From JBFMHP01 sp040752855 (GTDB lineage: Bacteria > Pseudomonadota > Gammaproteobacteria > RBG-16-57-12), in NCBI GenBank assembly GCA_040752855.1, contig JBFMHP010000019.1, positions 268,793-332,792 on the forward strand: a stretch of DNA of 64,000 bases, read 5' to 3'. Under the pieces are notes generated by a model that ran no database searches, had not been told where the DNA came from, and saw only the letters and a program-made list of their open reading frames with translations. The number at the start of each line of letters is the position of its first letter. Positions within the stretch are counted from its first letter, which is position 1. Shown in pieces: positions 1-10,000 of the stretch. Both the position numbers and the translations under genes were made by a program.

Positions 1-1846
1 TCTTGTCCTGCTCGCAGACGCCGACGGCGTCGACGATCACGAAGTGGTCCTTGGCCTTGGCGTCGGGGGTGACGCTTTGCAGGTCGTCGGGCTTGATGAC
101 GCGCACGCCACGGCCTTTCATCTGTTCGAAGAAGGCGCGGGATTTGACGGCGCGCATGAACATAACAACTTCCACCGCCTTGATGTCGGTGCCGGTGGCG
201 ATCATGTCCACGGTGACGGCGACTCTAGGCATGGGGCTGGTGCGGAACTCGTTGATGAGGTCTTTCGGTTTCGCGCCCGTGGTGCGGTAGGTGATCTTCT
301 GGGCGAAGTCGTTTCCCTTGCCGAATTCCTCGCGCACGATGTCGACGATGTTTTCAGCGTGGGCGTCGTCCTTGGCGAAAATGAGCGTCTTGGGTACCCA
401 CTCGCGGCCGGGGAAGATTTCGGTGAACAGTTTGTCGCGGAAGGTCTGGATGATCTTGCGGATCTGGTCCGGGGCGACCACGTCGCGGTCGAGCTGGTTG
501 GGGTCGTAGCTGAAGTCGTCGTCGAGCTGTTCCCAGCGCTTCTTGCGCGTGTCGCGCTCCATGATCTGCACTGCATAGCCGGACTCTACCTTGGAGCCTT
601 GCTCGGTGATGGCGGTACGGATGCGGTAGACGTCGTAGTTAACGTTGACACCGTCGGCCACGGCCATTTCGTGGTTGTATTCCATCACCAGGTTCTGGTG
701 GAAGAAGCCGAAGGTCTGCTTGCTGGGCGTGGCGGTGAGACCGATGAGGTAGGCGTCAAAGTACTCCAGCACCTGCGCCCAGAGGTTGTAGATGGAGCGG
801 TGGCATTCGTCGGTGACGATGATGTCGAAACTCTCGATGGGGATGCTTGGGTTGTATTCGATAGGCTCGGGCTGTTTGAACAGGCCACCGAGTTTGTCTA
901 CCGATTCTTCTTCGAGATCTTCGGGCAGTGGGTTGCCCTTGAGCATGGAGTACATGCGCTGGATGGTGCAGATGCAAACCCGCGCGGTGGTGTCGAGGGT
1001 GTTACTGCTCAGGCGCTGGACAATGTACTCCTCGGTGAATTTGAAGTTGTTGTACGGCGAGGCGTATTGCTGGAATTCCTTGAGCGTCTGGTCGCCGAGG
1101 TTGCCGCGGTCGACCAGGAACAGCACGCGCCGGGCGCCTGCGAATTTGATCAAGCGGTATATGAAGGAAATCGCGGTGAAGGTTTTTCCGGAACCTGTGG
1201 CCATTTGGATCAAGGCACGGGGGCGGTTTTCCTTCAGGGATTGTTCGAGGTTCTGAATGGCCTTGATTTGAGCGGGCCAGAGACCCTCCTCGTGCAACGG
1301 GGGCATGCGTTGCAGGCGGGCGAGAAAGGTTCCACCCTCACCCATGCCTCCCGTAAGCGGGGGCGTGGGATTGTAAGTCGGTGTCGCTTCCGCAACTTTG
1401 TCCCGGGATGCGCTTCGCTTATCCCAGGCTACATCTAATAATGCGGCGAGGGTTTCCGGGCGATGAAACGCAAATACGGAGCGCGAGCGCGGCGCTGGAT
1501 CGAGGGTGTTAGTAAAACGTGTTTCGACGCCAGTGGATTGGTAGGCAAATGGCAGCGGATTCGCCCAGCGCGGTAGACCGTCGGGAAGCCCTGTCGCATA
1601 TTTGGCCGATTGAGTTTCAACGCCTGTTAGTGTAACGCCTTCTTTTTTTGCTTCGATGATGCCAGCGGCTTTTCCATCGACATACAACAAATAGTCTGCA
1701 AAGCCATGACCAGACTTCAGTGGGAACTCTCGGATTGCCACGCCTCGACTGGCGTGGATATTGGTTTGAGCGGCGTCGCAAACTACCCAGTCCGCCTGGC
1801 GGAGCAGTTTATCGATCGTTTCCCTGGCTTGTTGTTCGTCGGTCAT
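1..1846 (-). CDS. hsdR: Type I restriction endonuclease subunit R (HsdR), 3' end outside window
   Basis: About 615 codons are open from ATG at 1846 to the left edge; the C-terminal part is missing. The product is the ATP-dependent translocase/nuclease subunit of a type I restriction-modification system. Visible features are an N-terminal nuclease-type region (residues about 40-75, with the IIEAKKE stretch typical of HsdR), Walker A GSGKT at 218-222, a DECH box at 346-349, the helicase motif GLTATP and a later ATGTDI stretch. Residues about 138-170 look inserted relative to the family and are encoded by a REP-like repeat (separate entry), yet the frame stays open. HsdM and HsdS are not in the window and would lie to the left. 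The longest plus-strand frame here is antisense shadow. Family call confident; activity with the insertion unknown. Confidence 0.88.
   Translation of the reverse strand, partial: MTDEQQARETIDKLLRQADWVVCDAAQTNIHASRGVAIREFPLKSGHGFADYLLYVDGKAAGIIEAKKEGVTLTGVETQSAKYATGLPDGLPRWANPLPFAYQSTGVETRFTNTLDPAPRSRSVFAFHRPETLAALLDVAWDKRSASRDKVAEATPTYNPTPPLTGGMGEGGTFLARLQRMPPLHEEGLWPAQIKAIQNLEQSLKENRPRALIQMATGSGKTFTAISFIYRLIKFAGARRVLFLVDRGNLGDQTLKEFQQYASPYNNFKFTEEYIVQRLSSNTLDTTARVCICTIQRMYSMLKGNPLPEDLEEESVDKLGGLFKQPEPIEYNPSIPIESFDIIVTDECHRSIYNLWAQVLEYFDAYLIGLTATPSKQTFGFFHQNLVMEYNHEMAVADGVNVNYDVYRIRTAITEQGSKVESGYAVQIMERDTRKKRWEQLDDDFSYDPNQLDRDVVAPDQIRKIIQTFRDKLFTEIFPGREWVPKTLIFAKDDAHAENIVDIVREEFGKGNDFAQKITYRTTGAKPKDLINEFRTSPMPRVAVTVDMIATGTDIKAVEVVMFMRAVKSRAFFEQMKGRGVRVIKPDDLQSVTPDAKAKDHFVIVDAVGVCEQDK
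1336..1433. repeat. REP-like palindrome embedded in frame in hsdR
   Basis: 1401-1433 is an imperfect palindrome (CCCGGGATGCGC ... ATCCCAGGCTAC) that on the gene strand reads GTAGCCTGGGATAAGCG, a dispersed repeat type seen in proteobacterial genomes. Next to it, 1336-1372 carries a second GC-rich inverted stretch. Together they encode about 30 residues lying between the N-terminal region and the helicase core of HsdR without shifting frame. That it is an insertion is inferred from the usual spacing in HsdR proteins. Confidence 0.55.
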
Positions 1847-2039
1847 TCCGGGCCTCGTTAGTTTGTCCATTTTAACGAGGGATTTGAATCGGGCAAGCGA
1901 TATAACGATTTGCGCTTGGTGCAGTGTTGGGTTGCACCTAAGAACAGGGATGATGGCTTTTGTGCTCTGCTCTTGGGCTGAGATACGAAGCCTATTGCCG
2001 CGGCTAATGTTGGGCTTAGCAAAAAATTCAGCTCAACCT

Positions 2040-2150
2040 GCGCATTGCCCCCTCTCCGAGAGGGCTGGGGTGAGGGGGCAAGGATACCGGTCGAAATTTT
2101 GATCCCCTCATCCTGACCTTCTCCCTGAGGGAGAAGGAACGCTCTGGTTC
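2040..2150. repeat. Dispersed CCCTCTCC/GGGAGAAGG inverted repeat, copy 1
   Basis: Two palindromic blocks, CCCTCTCCGAGAGGG near 2050 and CTTCTCCCTGAGGGAGAAGG near 2120, are separated by about 55 bases and include GGGGTGAGGGGG and CCCCTCATCCTGACC. The same pair recurs near 19330-19500 and 28200-28298, always between genes. It is a noncoding dispersed element of unknown origin. Confidence 0.6.
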
Positions 2151-2201
2151 AGGTTCTTTCAGTTCCAGACCGAATGGAGCACTACACCAGGAAACGCGAA
2201 T

Positions 2202-2240
2202 ATAAAAAAGCCCGGTCATTTCTGACCGGGCTTGTTTTAT
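2202..2240 (-). terminator. Rho-independent terminator downstream of the Anbu gene
   Basis: AAGCCCGGTCA (2208-2218) pairs with TGACCGGGCTT (2223-2233) around a 4-base loop. Read on the minus strand the stem is followed by six T; on the plus strand by GTTTTAT. It can serve both directions but best fits the minus-strand gene ending at 2442. Confidence 0.85.
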
Positions 2241-2441
2241 ATTGGCGTCCCCTAGGGAATTCGTTTGTTACGCCAGCCAAATACTTCTTAATACTTAACA
2301 ACAACAAAACATCTCAACTATTTATTTATATTGATATTTATCGATATAGCACACGGTAACCGGCTGACAAAGGTGGCGCTTGTTTTGTGCAAAAATGGAA
2401 CGCCGCGACTGCATAAAACAACCGACGCTTTTGTCTCCGCT

Positions 2442-3221
2442 TCAATACTGCTGTTGTGGTGAAGCATCCTGGACAAACTGGGCCATCTTGATCTCACTCT
2501 CCCACTCAAAAGGCGGCAGACTGTTGAGCGCTCGCCGTAAGCCTTCAGCCCAGGCATCATTGACCTGATGGTAGAAAGGATCAGCCTCAGTGAGCGACAA
2601 CCGCCGCCCCTCGATCAGCGTGCCACTGCTGTAAAGCAGTAGCTCGATTGGTGGACCCACGGTGAGATTACTGCGAATGGTCGAATTCAGTGATACCAAG
2701 GCACAGCGTCCCGCCAGTTCCAGCGGGGTATCGTGACGGATGACACGATCGAGGATCGGTTTACCGTACTTGGTTTCGCCAATCTGCAGGAAGGGGTGTT
2801 CAGCCGACTCATGGATGTAGTTACCCTGAGGGTAAACCATGAAGATCCCGGTTGGGCCGCTCCCGATCTGACCACCGAAGATGAAGGTCGCTTCGAAGCT
2901 GGTGTTCTGCAGGTCACGCTCGACCTGGCTACGCTGCACCTCCGTGGAGACCATGCCGACATAGTTCACCGCCGCATCAAGATTGGGCACCGTGCACAGG
3001 CTTGGTGCGATTCCCGCCTCGGCATCGGCACGCAGACGCTTCACCACCAGCTGGGTCGTAGCAAGATTACCGGCCGACAGCAGTACGAATGAGCGATCGC
3101 CGGGCCAGAGGAAGGTGTGCATCTTCGAATAGGTGCTGACATGGTCAATGCCCGCATTGGTGCGGGAATCCGAAGCAAATACCAGTCCGGAATCGACCTT
3201 GATAGCAACGCAATATGTCAT
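2442..3221 (-). CDS. Proteasome-type peptidase, Anbu family
   Basis: The 259-residue protein has the Ntn-hydrolase proteasome fold of Anbu (ancestral beta-subunit) peptidases. After removal of Met1 the chain begins with Thr2, the expected nucleophile; Asp18 and Lys33 match the proteasomal D17/K33 pair, and the DSRTNAG segment is typical of Anbu. Length fits the family. It is divergent, across 152 bases, from an operon encoding ATP-grasp, alpha-E and transglutaminase proteins, the known genomic partners of Anbu. It ends shortly before a strong terminator. Substrate and physiological role of Anbu are unsettled in general; a link to a peptide-like product made by the neighbouring enzymes is inference. 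Confidence 0.93.
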   Translation of the reverse strand: MTYCVAIKVDSGLVFASDSRTNAGIDHVSTYSKMHTFLWPGDRSFVLLSAGNLATTQLVVKRLRADAEAGIAPSLCTVPNLDAAVNYVGMVSTEVQRSQVERDLQNTSFEATFIFGGQIGSGPTGIFMVYPQGNYIHESAEHPFLQIGETKYGKPILDRVIRHDTPLELAGRCALVSLNSTIRSNLTVGPPIELLLYSSGTLIEGRRLSLTEADPFYHQVNDAWAEGLRRALNSLPPFEWESEIKMAQFVQDASPQQQY

Positions 3222-3373
3222 TTCATTTACCTCTTATCCGCTGCATATTCTAGCGTAAAGAGACAATGCAAGACGAACGGAATCACCCGTGATTGCCGGA
3301 ACCTCACCCCATGATCGCCCTGGCCCGCACCTTGCATTACACCCTCGGGGGCAACATGACGGGGTTATGACGA

Positions 3374-4822
3374 ATGAGATTTGCCAGCCAGAATTATGCC
3401 GAGACAGCCGTGTTCGACGAGCTGGTCGACCCGTTGGGCCAACCCAAGGCGATTGCCCGCCCGCTGCTGGATTACTTCAGCGAACTGAGGCAGGCAGAGC
3501 TAGACGCGCGCGTCGCCGCCGTTGATGCCGCTATCATGACCGCCGGGATCACCTTCACGGTCTACAGCGACGCCGGCAACATCGACCGCGCCTGGCCCTT
3601 CGATGTGATGCCGCGACTAATCGAGCGCAGCGAGTGGCAGCGTGTCGAGCAGGGGCTGAAGCAGCGTCTCGCCGCTCTCAACCTCTTCATCACCGACATC
3701 TATAATGAAAAGCGCATCATCAAGGACGGCATCTTTCCCGCCGAGGTGCTGGCGGATTCAAAAAACTTTCGCGATGCCTGTGTCGGCGTGAAGCCGCGCT
3801 TCAACGTCTGGGCCCACGTTTGCGGTACCGACCTGGTGCGCCACTCCGATGGTCAGTTCTATGTGCTGGAAGACAACCTGCGCGTCCCCTCCGGAGTCTC
3901 TTACATGCTGGAGAACCGCCAGTTGATGAAGCGACTCTTCCCCGAGGCCTTTTCCCGTTACCGCGTCCAGCCCAACGACAACTACACCGCTCAGCTCTAC
4001 TACACTCTGGCCGCACTTTCACCGCGTCCCGGTGAGCGCCCGACCATCGTGGTACTGACACCCGGCATATACAATTCCGCTTACTTCGAACACAGCTACT
4101 TGGCGCAGCAGATGGGCGCGGAACTGGTGGAGGGGGCCGACCTGGTGGTCGACGGGGATGAGTGCGTCTACATGAAGACCATCTACGGCTTGCGCCGTGT
4201 CGATGTGATCTACCGCCGCATTGACGACGACTTCCTCGATCCCGAGGTGTTCCGCTCCGACTCGATCCTCGGCGTGCCCGGCCTGATGCGCGCCTGGAAG
4301 AAGGGCAATGTCGGCATCGTCAACGCCCCCGGTTCCGGCGTCGCCGACGACAAGGTGGTCTACGCCTTCGTGCCGAAGATGATCAGCTACTACCTCGGCG
4401 AGGAGCCGATCCTTCCCAACGTCCCCAGCTACCTCTGCATGTACGACAACGACCGCGACTACGTCCTGGCCAATCTCGACAAACTAGTGGTCAAGCCCGC
4501 CAATGAATCTGGCGGTTACGGCATGTTGATCGGACCGCAGTCGACGGTGGAACAGCGTGCCCAGTTTGCGGAGTTGATCCGCGCCAATCCACGCAACTAC
4601 ATGGCGCAACCGACGCTGTCACTGTCGACGGTACCGACCTTCACCCCGGACGGCATTGCCCCGCGCCATGTCGATCTACGCCCCTTCGTGCTTCAGGCCG
4701 AACGCAGCTACGTCACGGCGGGCGGCCTGACGCGAGTGGCGTTGCGCAAGGGATCGCTGGTAGTCAATTCTTCCCAGGGCGGTGGCAGCAAAGACACCTG
4801 GATCGTGAATGGAGGTGAATGA
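3374..4822 (+). CDS. Circularly permuted type 2 ATP-grasp protein
   Basis: The 482-residue protein matches the DUF404/DUF407 circularly permuted ATP-grasp family of the Anbu/alpha-E cluster. Visible family features include the VLEDNLRVPSGVSYMLENR stretch near residues 165-183, a KPANESGGYG nucleotide-loop motif near 376 and an N-terminal FDEL segment. ATP-grasp enzymes ligate a carboxylate to an amine through an acylphosphate; the substrates of this family are unknown. The start at 3374 has only a weak ribosome site, but upstream alternatives do not extend conserved sequence. The stop overlaps the next start by 4 bases (ATGA), so it is translationally coupled to the alpha-E gene. Confidence 0.92.
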   Translation: MRFASQNYAETAVFDELVDPLGQPKAIARPLLDYFSELRQAELDARVAAVDAAIMTAGITFTVYSDAGNIDRAWPFDVMPRLIERSEWQRVEQGLKQRLAALNLFITDIYNEKRIIKDGIFPAEVLADSKNFRDACVGVKPRFNVWAHVCGTDLVRHSDGQFYVLEDNLRVPSGVSYMLENRQLMKRLFPEAFSRYRVQPNDNYTAQLYYTLAALSPRPGERPTIVVLTPGIYNSAYFEHSYLAQQMGAELVEGADLVVDGDECVYMKTIYGLRRVDVIYRRIDDDFLDPEVFRSDSILGVPGLMRAWKKGNVGIVNAPGSGVADDKVVYAFVPKMISYYLGEEPILPNVPSYLCMYDNDRDYVLANLDKLVVKPANESGGYGMLIGPQSTVEQRAQFAELIRANPRNYMAQPTLSLSTVPTFTPDGIAPRHVDLRPFVLQAERSYVTAGGLTRVALRKGSLVVNSSQGGGSKDTWIVNGGE

Positions 4823-5769
4823 TGCTGTCACGCGTAGCTGAAAATCTCTACTGGATGACCCGTTACATGGAGCGCGCCGAGGACACGGCGCGCCTGATCA
4901 ACGCCGTCACCCTGATGGCCCTCGACATCCCCGGTGAGGCCCGCTTTGGTTGGGATTCGCTGCTCAAGGTAGCGGGACTCGATCACCTCTTCTTTCAGCA
5001 TTACGACAAGGCGGACGAGACAGCGGTAATGAGGTTTTTGATCCATGATGAGCGCAATCCCAGCTCGATCATGACCAGTATCAGTCTCGCACGCGAGAAC
5101 ACTCGCACCTTCCGCGAGGTGCTGCCGTGGGAGTGCTGGGAGTGGATCAACGAGCTTTACCTCTACGGCAAGGGCAATCTGGTGCGCGACCTCGATCGCC
5201 GCCACCGCTACGATGTACTGCAATCGGTGATTCGCCGCCGCCAGAGCATCGTCGGCCTGCTCTCCGGCACCATGTCGCGCGACGCTGCGTTCCAATTCCT
5301 GCGTCTCGGGCGCAACATCGAACGGGCCGACATGACCAGCCGCATCCTCGATGTCAGCTACGCCGTGCTGCTCCCGGCCGGCAGCCCCGCCGCCGAGCAG
5401 TATGGTGATCTGTTGTGGATGAATATTTTGAAGGCGCTATCGGCCTACCAGATGTACCGCCGCAATGTCAGTGTCCACGCCAACAGCGCCAAGGTGATCG
5501 AGTTTGTGCTCAAGGATTGCGCCTTCCCGCGTACCGTCGCCCACTGCCTCAACGAGATTGCCGAGGTGCTGCACTCCATGCCGCACCACAAGGAGGTGCT
5601 GGCCAGCGTCAATGAGGTGCGAGAGCTGCTGCAGCGGACCGATAGCCAGAGCCTCGCCGTGGCGGGATTGCACGAGCTCACCGATGAGATCCAGATGGGG
5701 CTGATGCACATCGACGCCGGCCTACGTGAACACTATTTCCGCGCTGCCAACACCGAGATCGCAGCATGA
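4819..5769 (+). CDS. Alpha-E domain protein (DUF403)
   Basis: A 316-residue, predicted all-helical protein beginning MLSRVAENLYWMTRYMERAE, the signature of alpha-E proteins. Such proteins accompany circularly permuted ATP-grasp and transglutaminase-like proteins and may be a peptide ligase partner, but no activity is established. The start overlaps the ATP-grasp stop and the stop overlaps the following VOC-like gene by 4 bases, so the three genes form a tightly coupled operon. No signal peptide or membrane segment is visible. Confidence 0.92.
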   Translation: MMLSRVAENLYWMTRYMERAEDTARLINAVTLMALDIPGEARFGWDSLLKVAGLDHLFFQHYDKADETAVMRFLIHDERNPSSIMTSISLARENTRTFREVLPWECWEWINELYLYGKGNLVRDLDRRHRYDVLQSVIRRRQSIVGLLSGTMSRDAAFQFLRLGRNIERADMTSRILDVSYAVLLPAGSPAAEQYGDLLWMNILKALSAYQMYRRNVSVHANSAKVIEFVLKDCAFPRTVAHCLNEIAEVLHSMPHHKEVLASVNEVRELLQRTDSQSLAVAGLHELTDEIQMGLMHIDAGLREHYFRAANTEIAA

Positions 5770-7007
5770 GTTTATCACTGCAGTTCAAGCGTCAAGGTGA
5801 CAAGGCCAACTCCGCCTGGTTCGAGGAGTTTCACCGGCGCTTGCTGGAGGAGCGTGACAGCATCGGTCTCACCGGCATGATCCATGAGATCGACGCCATG
5901 ATGATTACCGTCGATCCCGACTGCGCCGTCGCCTACATCGGTGAATTAGCGTTGATGACTCCCTACCACTACCTGGTGACACTGGAGTCGGAGAGCCACT
6001 ACACCCATGTGCTGCGCATCGACATGAATTCCCCTGACCTGCTGGTGCGCGAGGTCAAGGACCCCAACACCCGCGGCATCTTCCGCAGCCTCAACGAGGT
6101 CTACCCCATCGGCGCCTACAAACCCAACTCGCGCTACATGGGCGAGATATTCCGCGTCACCAATCTGCACGAAGTGGTGGAGATGCAAAAGCGGCGTGAG
6201 ATCCGCTTCTTCAATCAGGATCAGATCCGCAAGCTCGAATTGCCCGGCAACATGGCAGTGGTCAAACCGTCGCCCTATACCCACAACATCGTCGGCTACT
6301 GGGAACGCCCTAAGGATGAGCTGCGCGTCTATGCCCTCGGCCTGAGTTCTATCCGTGATGACGTCAACCGTGTCTATCTCGCCGCGAAGCAGACACAGCA
6401 GCGCCTCGGCATTAACAAACTGATCGAGCCGGTGGACCATCTGGCGACGCGTGTCTACAGCCAGAACCGCGAGGCGGCGATCCTCGAATACCTCAGCCTC
6501 ACCAGCTACTACTACTGGGGCTCCTACGACATCGCCGATCAAAACTCGTCCACCAACGTCACCAAGAGCGTTCACTACGACAACGAGCGGGTCAGCCCGG
6601 CCAAGGTCTTCACCGCCGCCAACCACCCCTACTTCGTCAACCACCTGCTCAAGCTGCCGTCGCCAACCGAGAACTTCGTCCGCAACTACGGCCCACGCCT
6701 GCACCATATCGCGCTCGGCGTAGCCGATGGTATGACCGGCAGCAAGACCAACATCGACTACGTGGTGGACTCGATCCGCGACCAAGGCAAGGAGTTTCTG
6801 CTCGATGTCATTGGCTCCCAGGAGGAGGGGCTGAAACAGATATTCTCCAGCGCCTCGGAGCACTCCTCACTGATCATCGAGTATGTGCAGCGCTTCGGTG
6901 ATTTCGACGGCTTCTTCACCAAGCAGAACGTCGCGGCACTGACCCAGGCCGCGGGGGTGGAGGAGCAGCTGCGTCTGCTTCAGTCGCAGGCGCAGGCGGC
7001 GCAGTAA
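5766..7007 (+). CDS. HPPD-like VOC-fold protein in the Anbu operon
   Basis: 413 residues. The C-terminal half resembles the catalytic domain of 4-hydroxyphenylpyruvate dioxygenase-type VOC proteins: EPVDH (His225), GPRLHHIALG (His314) and IIEYVQRFGD (Glu372) are placed like the family's 2-His-1-Glu Fe(II) triad, and GFFTKQNVAAL near 382 resembles the HPPD C-terminal gate. The N-terminal half (1-200) is less recognisable. It overlaps the alpha-E stop by 4 bases and ends 5 bases before the transglutaminase gene, so it belongs to the operon. Function as a dioxygenase or related iron enzyme is inferred; the substrate is unknown and need not be a tyrosine metabolite. Confidence 0.72.
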   Translation: MSLSLQFKRQGDKANSAWFEEFHRRLLEERDSIGLTGMIHEIDAMMITVDPDCAVAYIGELALMTPYHYLVTLESESHYTHVLRIDMNSPDLLVREVKDPNTRGIFRSLNEVYPIGAYKPNSRYMGEIFRVTNLHEVVEMQKRREIRFFNQDQIRKLELPGNMAVVKPSPYTHNIVGYWERPKDELRVYALGLSSIRDDVNRVYLAAKQTQQRLGINKLIEPVDHLATRVYSQNREAAILEYLSLTSYYYWGSYDIADQNSSTNVTKSVHYDNERVSPAKVFTAANHPYFVNHLLKLPSPTENFVRNYGPRLHHIALGVADGMTGSKTNIDYVVDSIRDQGKEFLLDVIGSQEEGLKQIFSSASEHSSLIIEYVQRFGDFDGFFTKQNVAALTQAAGVEEQLRLLQSQAQAAQ

Positions 7008-7012
7008 TCACC

Positions 7013-10000
7013 ATGGCGATTCATGTCGGTATCGATCACGTCACCCACTACAAATACGATCGCGCGGTCAACCTCTCACCGCATCTGATCCGACTGCACC
7101 CGGCACCCCACACCCGGACGCCGCTGCACGATTACCGTCTCGATATCGCACCGGCCAATCATCGCATCTACTGGCAGGAGGACCCCTTCGGCAACCAGAT
7201 CGCGCGGGTGGTGTTTGATGGTCCGGTGAAGGAGCTGAAGGTAGGTGTCCATCTGGTGGCGGAGATGACCGTCATCAACCCCTTCGATTTCTTCGTTGAA
7301 AAGTACGCCGAGAATTTTCCCTTTAGTTACGACGCCCTGCTGCGCCAGGAGCTGGAGCCCTATTTCGAACTCGGTGAAAACGGTCCGCTGCTGCAGCGGT
7401 GGCTGACCCAGGTGGATCGTAAGCCGCTACGGATCGTCAATTTCCTCGTCGGCCTCAACCAGCGGCTACAGCGCGACATCGACTACACCGTCCGCCTCGA
7501 TCCAGGCATCCAGAGTTGCGAGGAGACACTGGAGAAAAAGCTCGGCTCCTGCCGCGATACCGGCTGGCTGCTGGTGATGATCCTGCGCCATCTCGGACTG
7601 GCCGCGCGCTTCGTCTCCGGCTACCTGGTGCAGCTCACCGCCGACCAGAAGTCCCTTGATGGCCCCTCCGGCCCGGAGGAGGACTTTACCGATCTCCACG
7701 CCTGGGCCGAGGTCTACGTCCCCGGCGCCGGCTGGATCGGTCTCGACCCCACTTCGGGGCTCTTTGCCGGCGAGGGGCACATCCCGCTGGCTTGCACCCC
7801 GGAGGCGGTGAGCGCGGCGGCCATCACCGGCTTCAGCGACAAGTGCGAGGTGGAGTTCGCCTACCACAACGTAGTGCGTCGGGTACTCGAAGACCCGCGC
7901 GTCACCAAGCCCTACACCGAGGCGCAGTGGCAAGAGATCTGCGCCCTCGGCCGCCAGGTCGATGCCGAACTGCAGACCCTCGACGTGCGCCTCACCATGG
8001 GCGGCGAGCCGACCTTCGTCTCCATCGACGACATAGAGGGGGCGGAGTGGAACACTGAGGCGCTTGGGGTGGAGAAACGGCTGCGCGCCGCCATTCTGCT
8101 GCGCCGCTTGAAAGAGACCTTTGCCCCCGGTGGCTTGCTCCACTTCGGTCAAGGCAAGTGGTACCCGGGTGAGCCGCTGCCGCGCTGGGCGCTGGGGTGT
8201 TACTGGCGCAGCGACGGCGAGCCGCTGTGGCGCGACGACACCCTGATCGCCGATGAGCAGCACAGTTACGATGTCACGGCCGCTGTGGCGCGGGAGTTTG
8301 GTAAGCACCTCATCGCCCAGCTCGGGGTTGCCAGCGACGGCCTCGCCCCCGCCTATGAGGATTGGCTCTACTACCTCTGGCGCGAGGCGAACCAGCCGCC
8401 CAATCTCGATCCGGTGGCGATCCCCTGGGCACCGAACTTCCGCGACGATCTGAGCCTGGCGCTGGCGCGTGGTCTCGACCAGCCGGTCGGTTATGTGTTG
8501 CCGCTGGCGTGGGGTGGAAGCAGCTGGCAGTCGGCGATCTGGAGTTTCGAACGCGGCGCCCTCTACCTCTCACCGGGCAGCTCGCCCATGGGACTGCGAC
8601 TGCCGACGCGCCACTCTCACGTCGTCACCGCCCTCTGTCTCGAACCGCGCCACGGGCGGCTCTACCTCTTCATGCCGCCCCTCGACAACCTCGACCGTTA
8701 CACTCGCCTGCTCCGCGCCGTGGAGGCGGTGGCCGCCGCCATGGCGCTGCCGCTGCTGATTGAGGGCGACGGCCCGCCAAAGTCGCCGCAGCTGCGTGAG
8801 CTCAAGGTCACCCCCGACCCGGGGGTGATCGAGGTCAACATCCACCCGAGCGGCAGCTGGGACGAGCTGCAGCACACCACCGTCACCCTCTACGAGGCAG
8901 CGCGGCTGTCGCGCCTCGGCACCGAGAAGTTCATGGTCGACGGCCGCCATACCGGTACCGGCGGCGGCAACCACGTTACCCTCGGCGGACCGACGGTGGC
9001 GGAGAGTCCCTTCCTGCGCCGTCCCGATGTGCTCGCTTCGCTGCTCACCTTCTGGCAGCACCACCCGTCGCTCTCCTACCTCTTCTCCGGACTCTTCATC
9101 GGCCCCACCTCTCAGGCACCCCGTATCGACGAGCGCGGTAGCTGGTTGCTGGGGGAGCTGGAGACCAGCCTCAAGGAGGTGGAGGGGGCCACACAGCCCT
9201 GGATCATCGACCGCGCCCTGCGCGGCTTCCTCGCCGACCTCACCGGCAACACCCACCGAGCCGAGTTTTGTATCGACAAGCTCTGGTCCGCCGACGGCCC
9301 AGCGGGGCGCCAGGGACTGGTCGAGTTCCGCGGCTTTGAGATGCCGCCCCATGCCCGCATGAGTCTCGCGCAGATGGCGTTGTTGCGTGTGTTGGTGGCC
9401 CACTTCTGGCAGAAGCCCTACCGCCAGCCGCTGGTGCGCTGGGGCACGGCGCTCCACGATCGCTTCCTGCTACCGCACTTCGTCTGGAATGACTTCGTCG
9501 CGGTCATCGATGAACTCAACGCCGCCGGTTACCCGATCAAGGCGGAGTGGTACGCGCCGTTTCACGAGTTCCGCTTTCCAGTATGCGGCCGCGCCCGCTA
9601 TGACGGTGTCGAGCTGGAGCTGCGCACCGCCCTGGAGCCGTGGCTGGTTCTGGGGGAAGAGGCCACCGCCCAGCGTCAGGCGCGGGTGGTCGATTCGGCG
9701 GTGGAGCGGCTGCAGGTGAGTTGCCGCGGCTTCGACCCCGAGCGCTATCGCCTCAGCTGCAACGGCCGCGCCGTGCCGCTGCAAGCGGCGGGGGAACCGG
9801 GCCACTATGTCGCCGCCGTGCGCTTCAAGGCGTGGGACTCCCCCTTCGGTCTCCATCCCACCGTCGCGATCCACGCGCCGTTGCGCTTCGATCTCTTCGA
9901 CCGCGGCCTCGGCCGTTCCGTTGGCGGCTGTGTCTATTACGTCAGCCACCCCGGCGGCCGCGCCTACGACACCTTCCCGGTCAACGCCTACGAGGCAGAG

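Larger units (their letters stand above)
1847..2441. other. Intergenic region between hsdR and the Anbu gene
   Basis: Nearly 600 bases without a convincing gene. The first 190 bases would hold the hsdR promoter but no clear consensus was recognised. A short plus-strand frame at 1863-2102 has no ribosome site or recognisable product. 2040-2150 is a dispersed inverted repeat and 2202-2240 a terminator (separate entries). The AT-rich stretch 2270-2360 holds nothing I could identify. Confidence 0.5.

Noticed and set aside
44..1438. 464-codon plus-strand frame
   Set aside because: Antisense to hsdR, whose minus frame shows helicase motifs; the plus product has low complexity and no family features.
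1863..2102. 79-codon plus-strand frame in the hsdR-Anbu gap
   Set aside because: No ribosome site, runs into a dispersed repeat and has no recognisable protein features.
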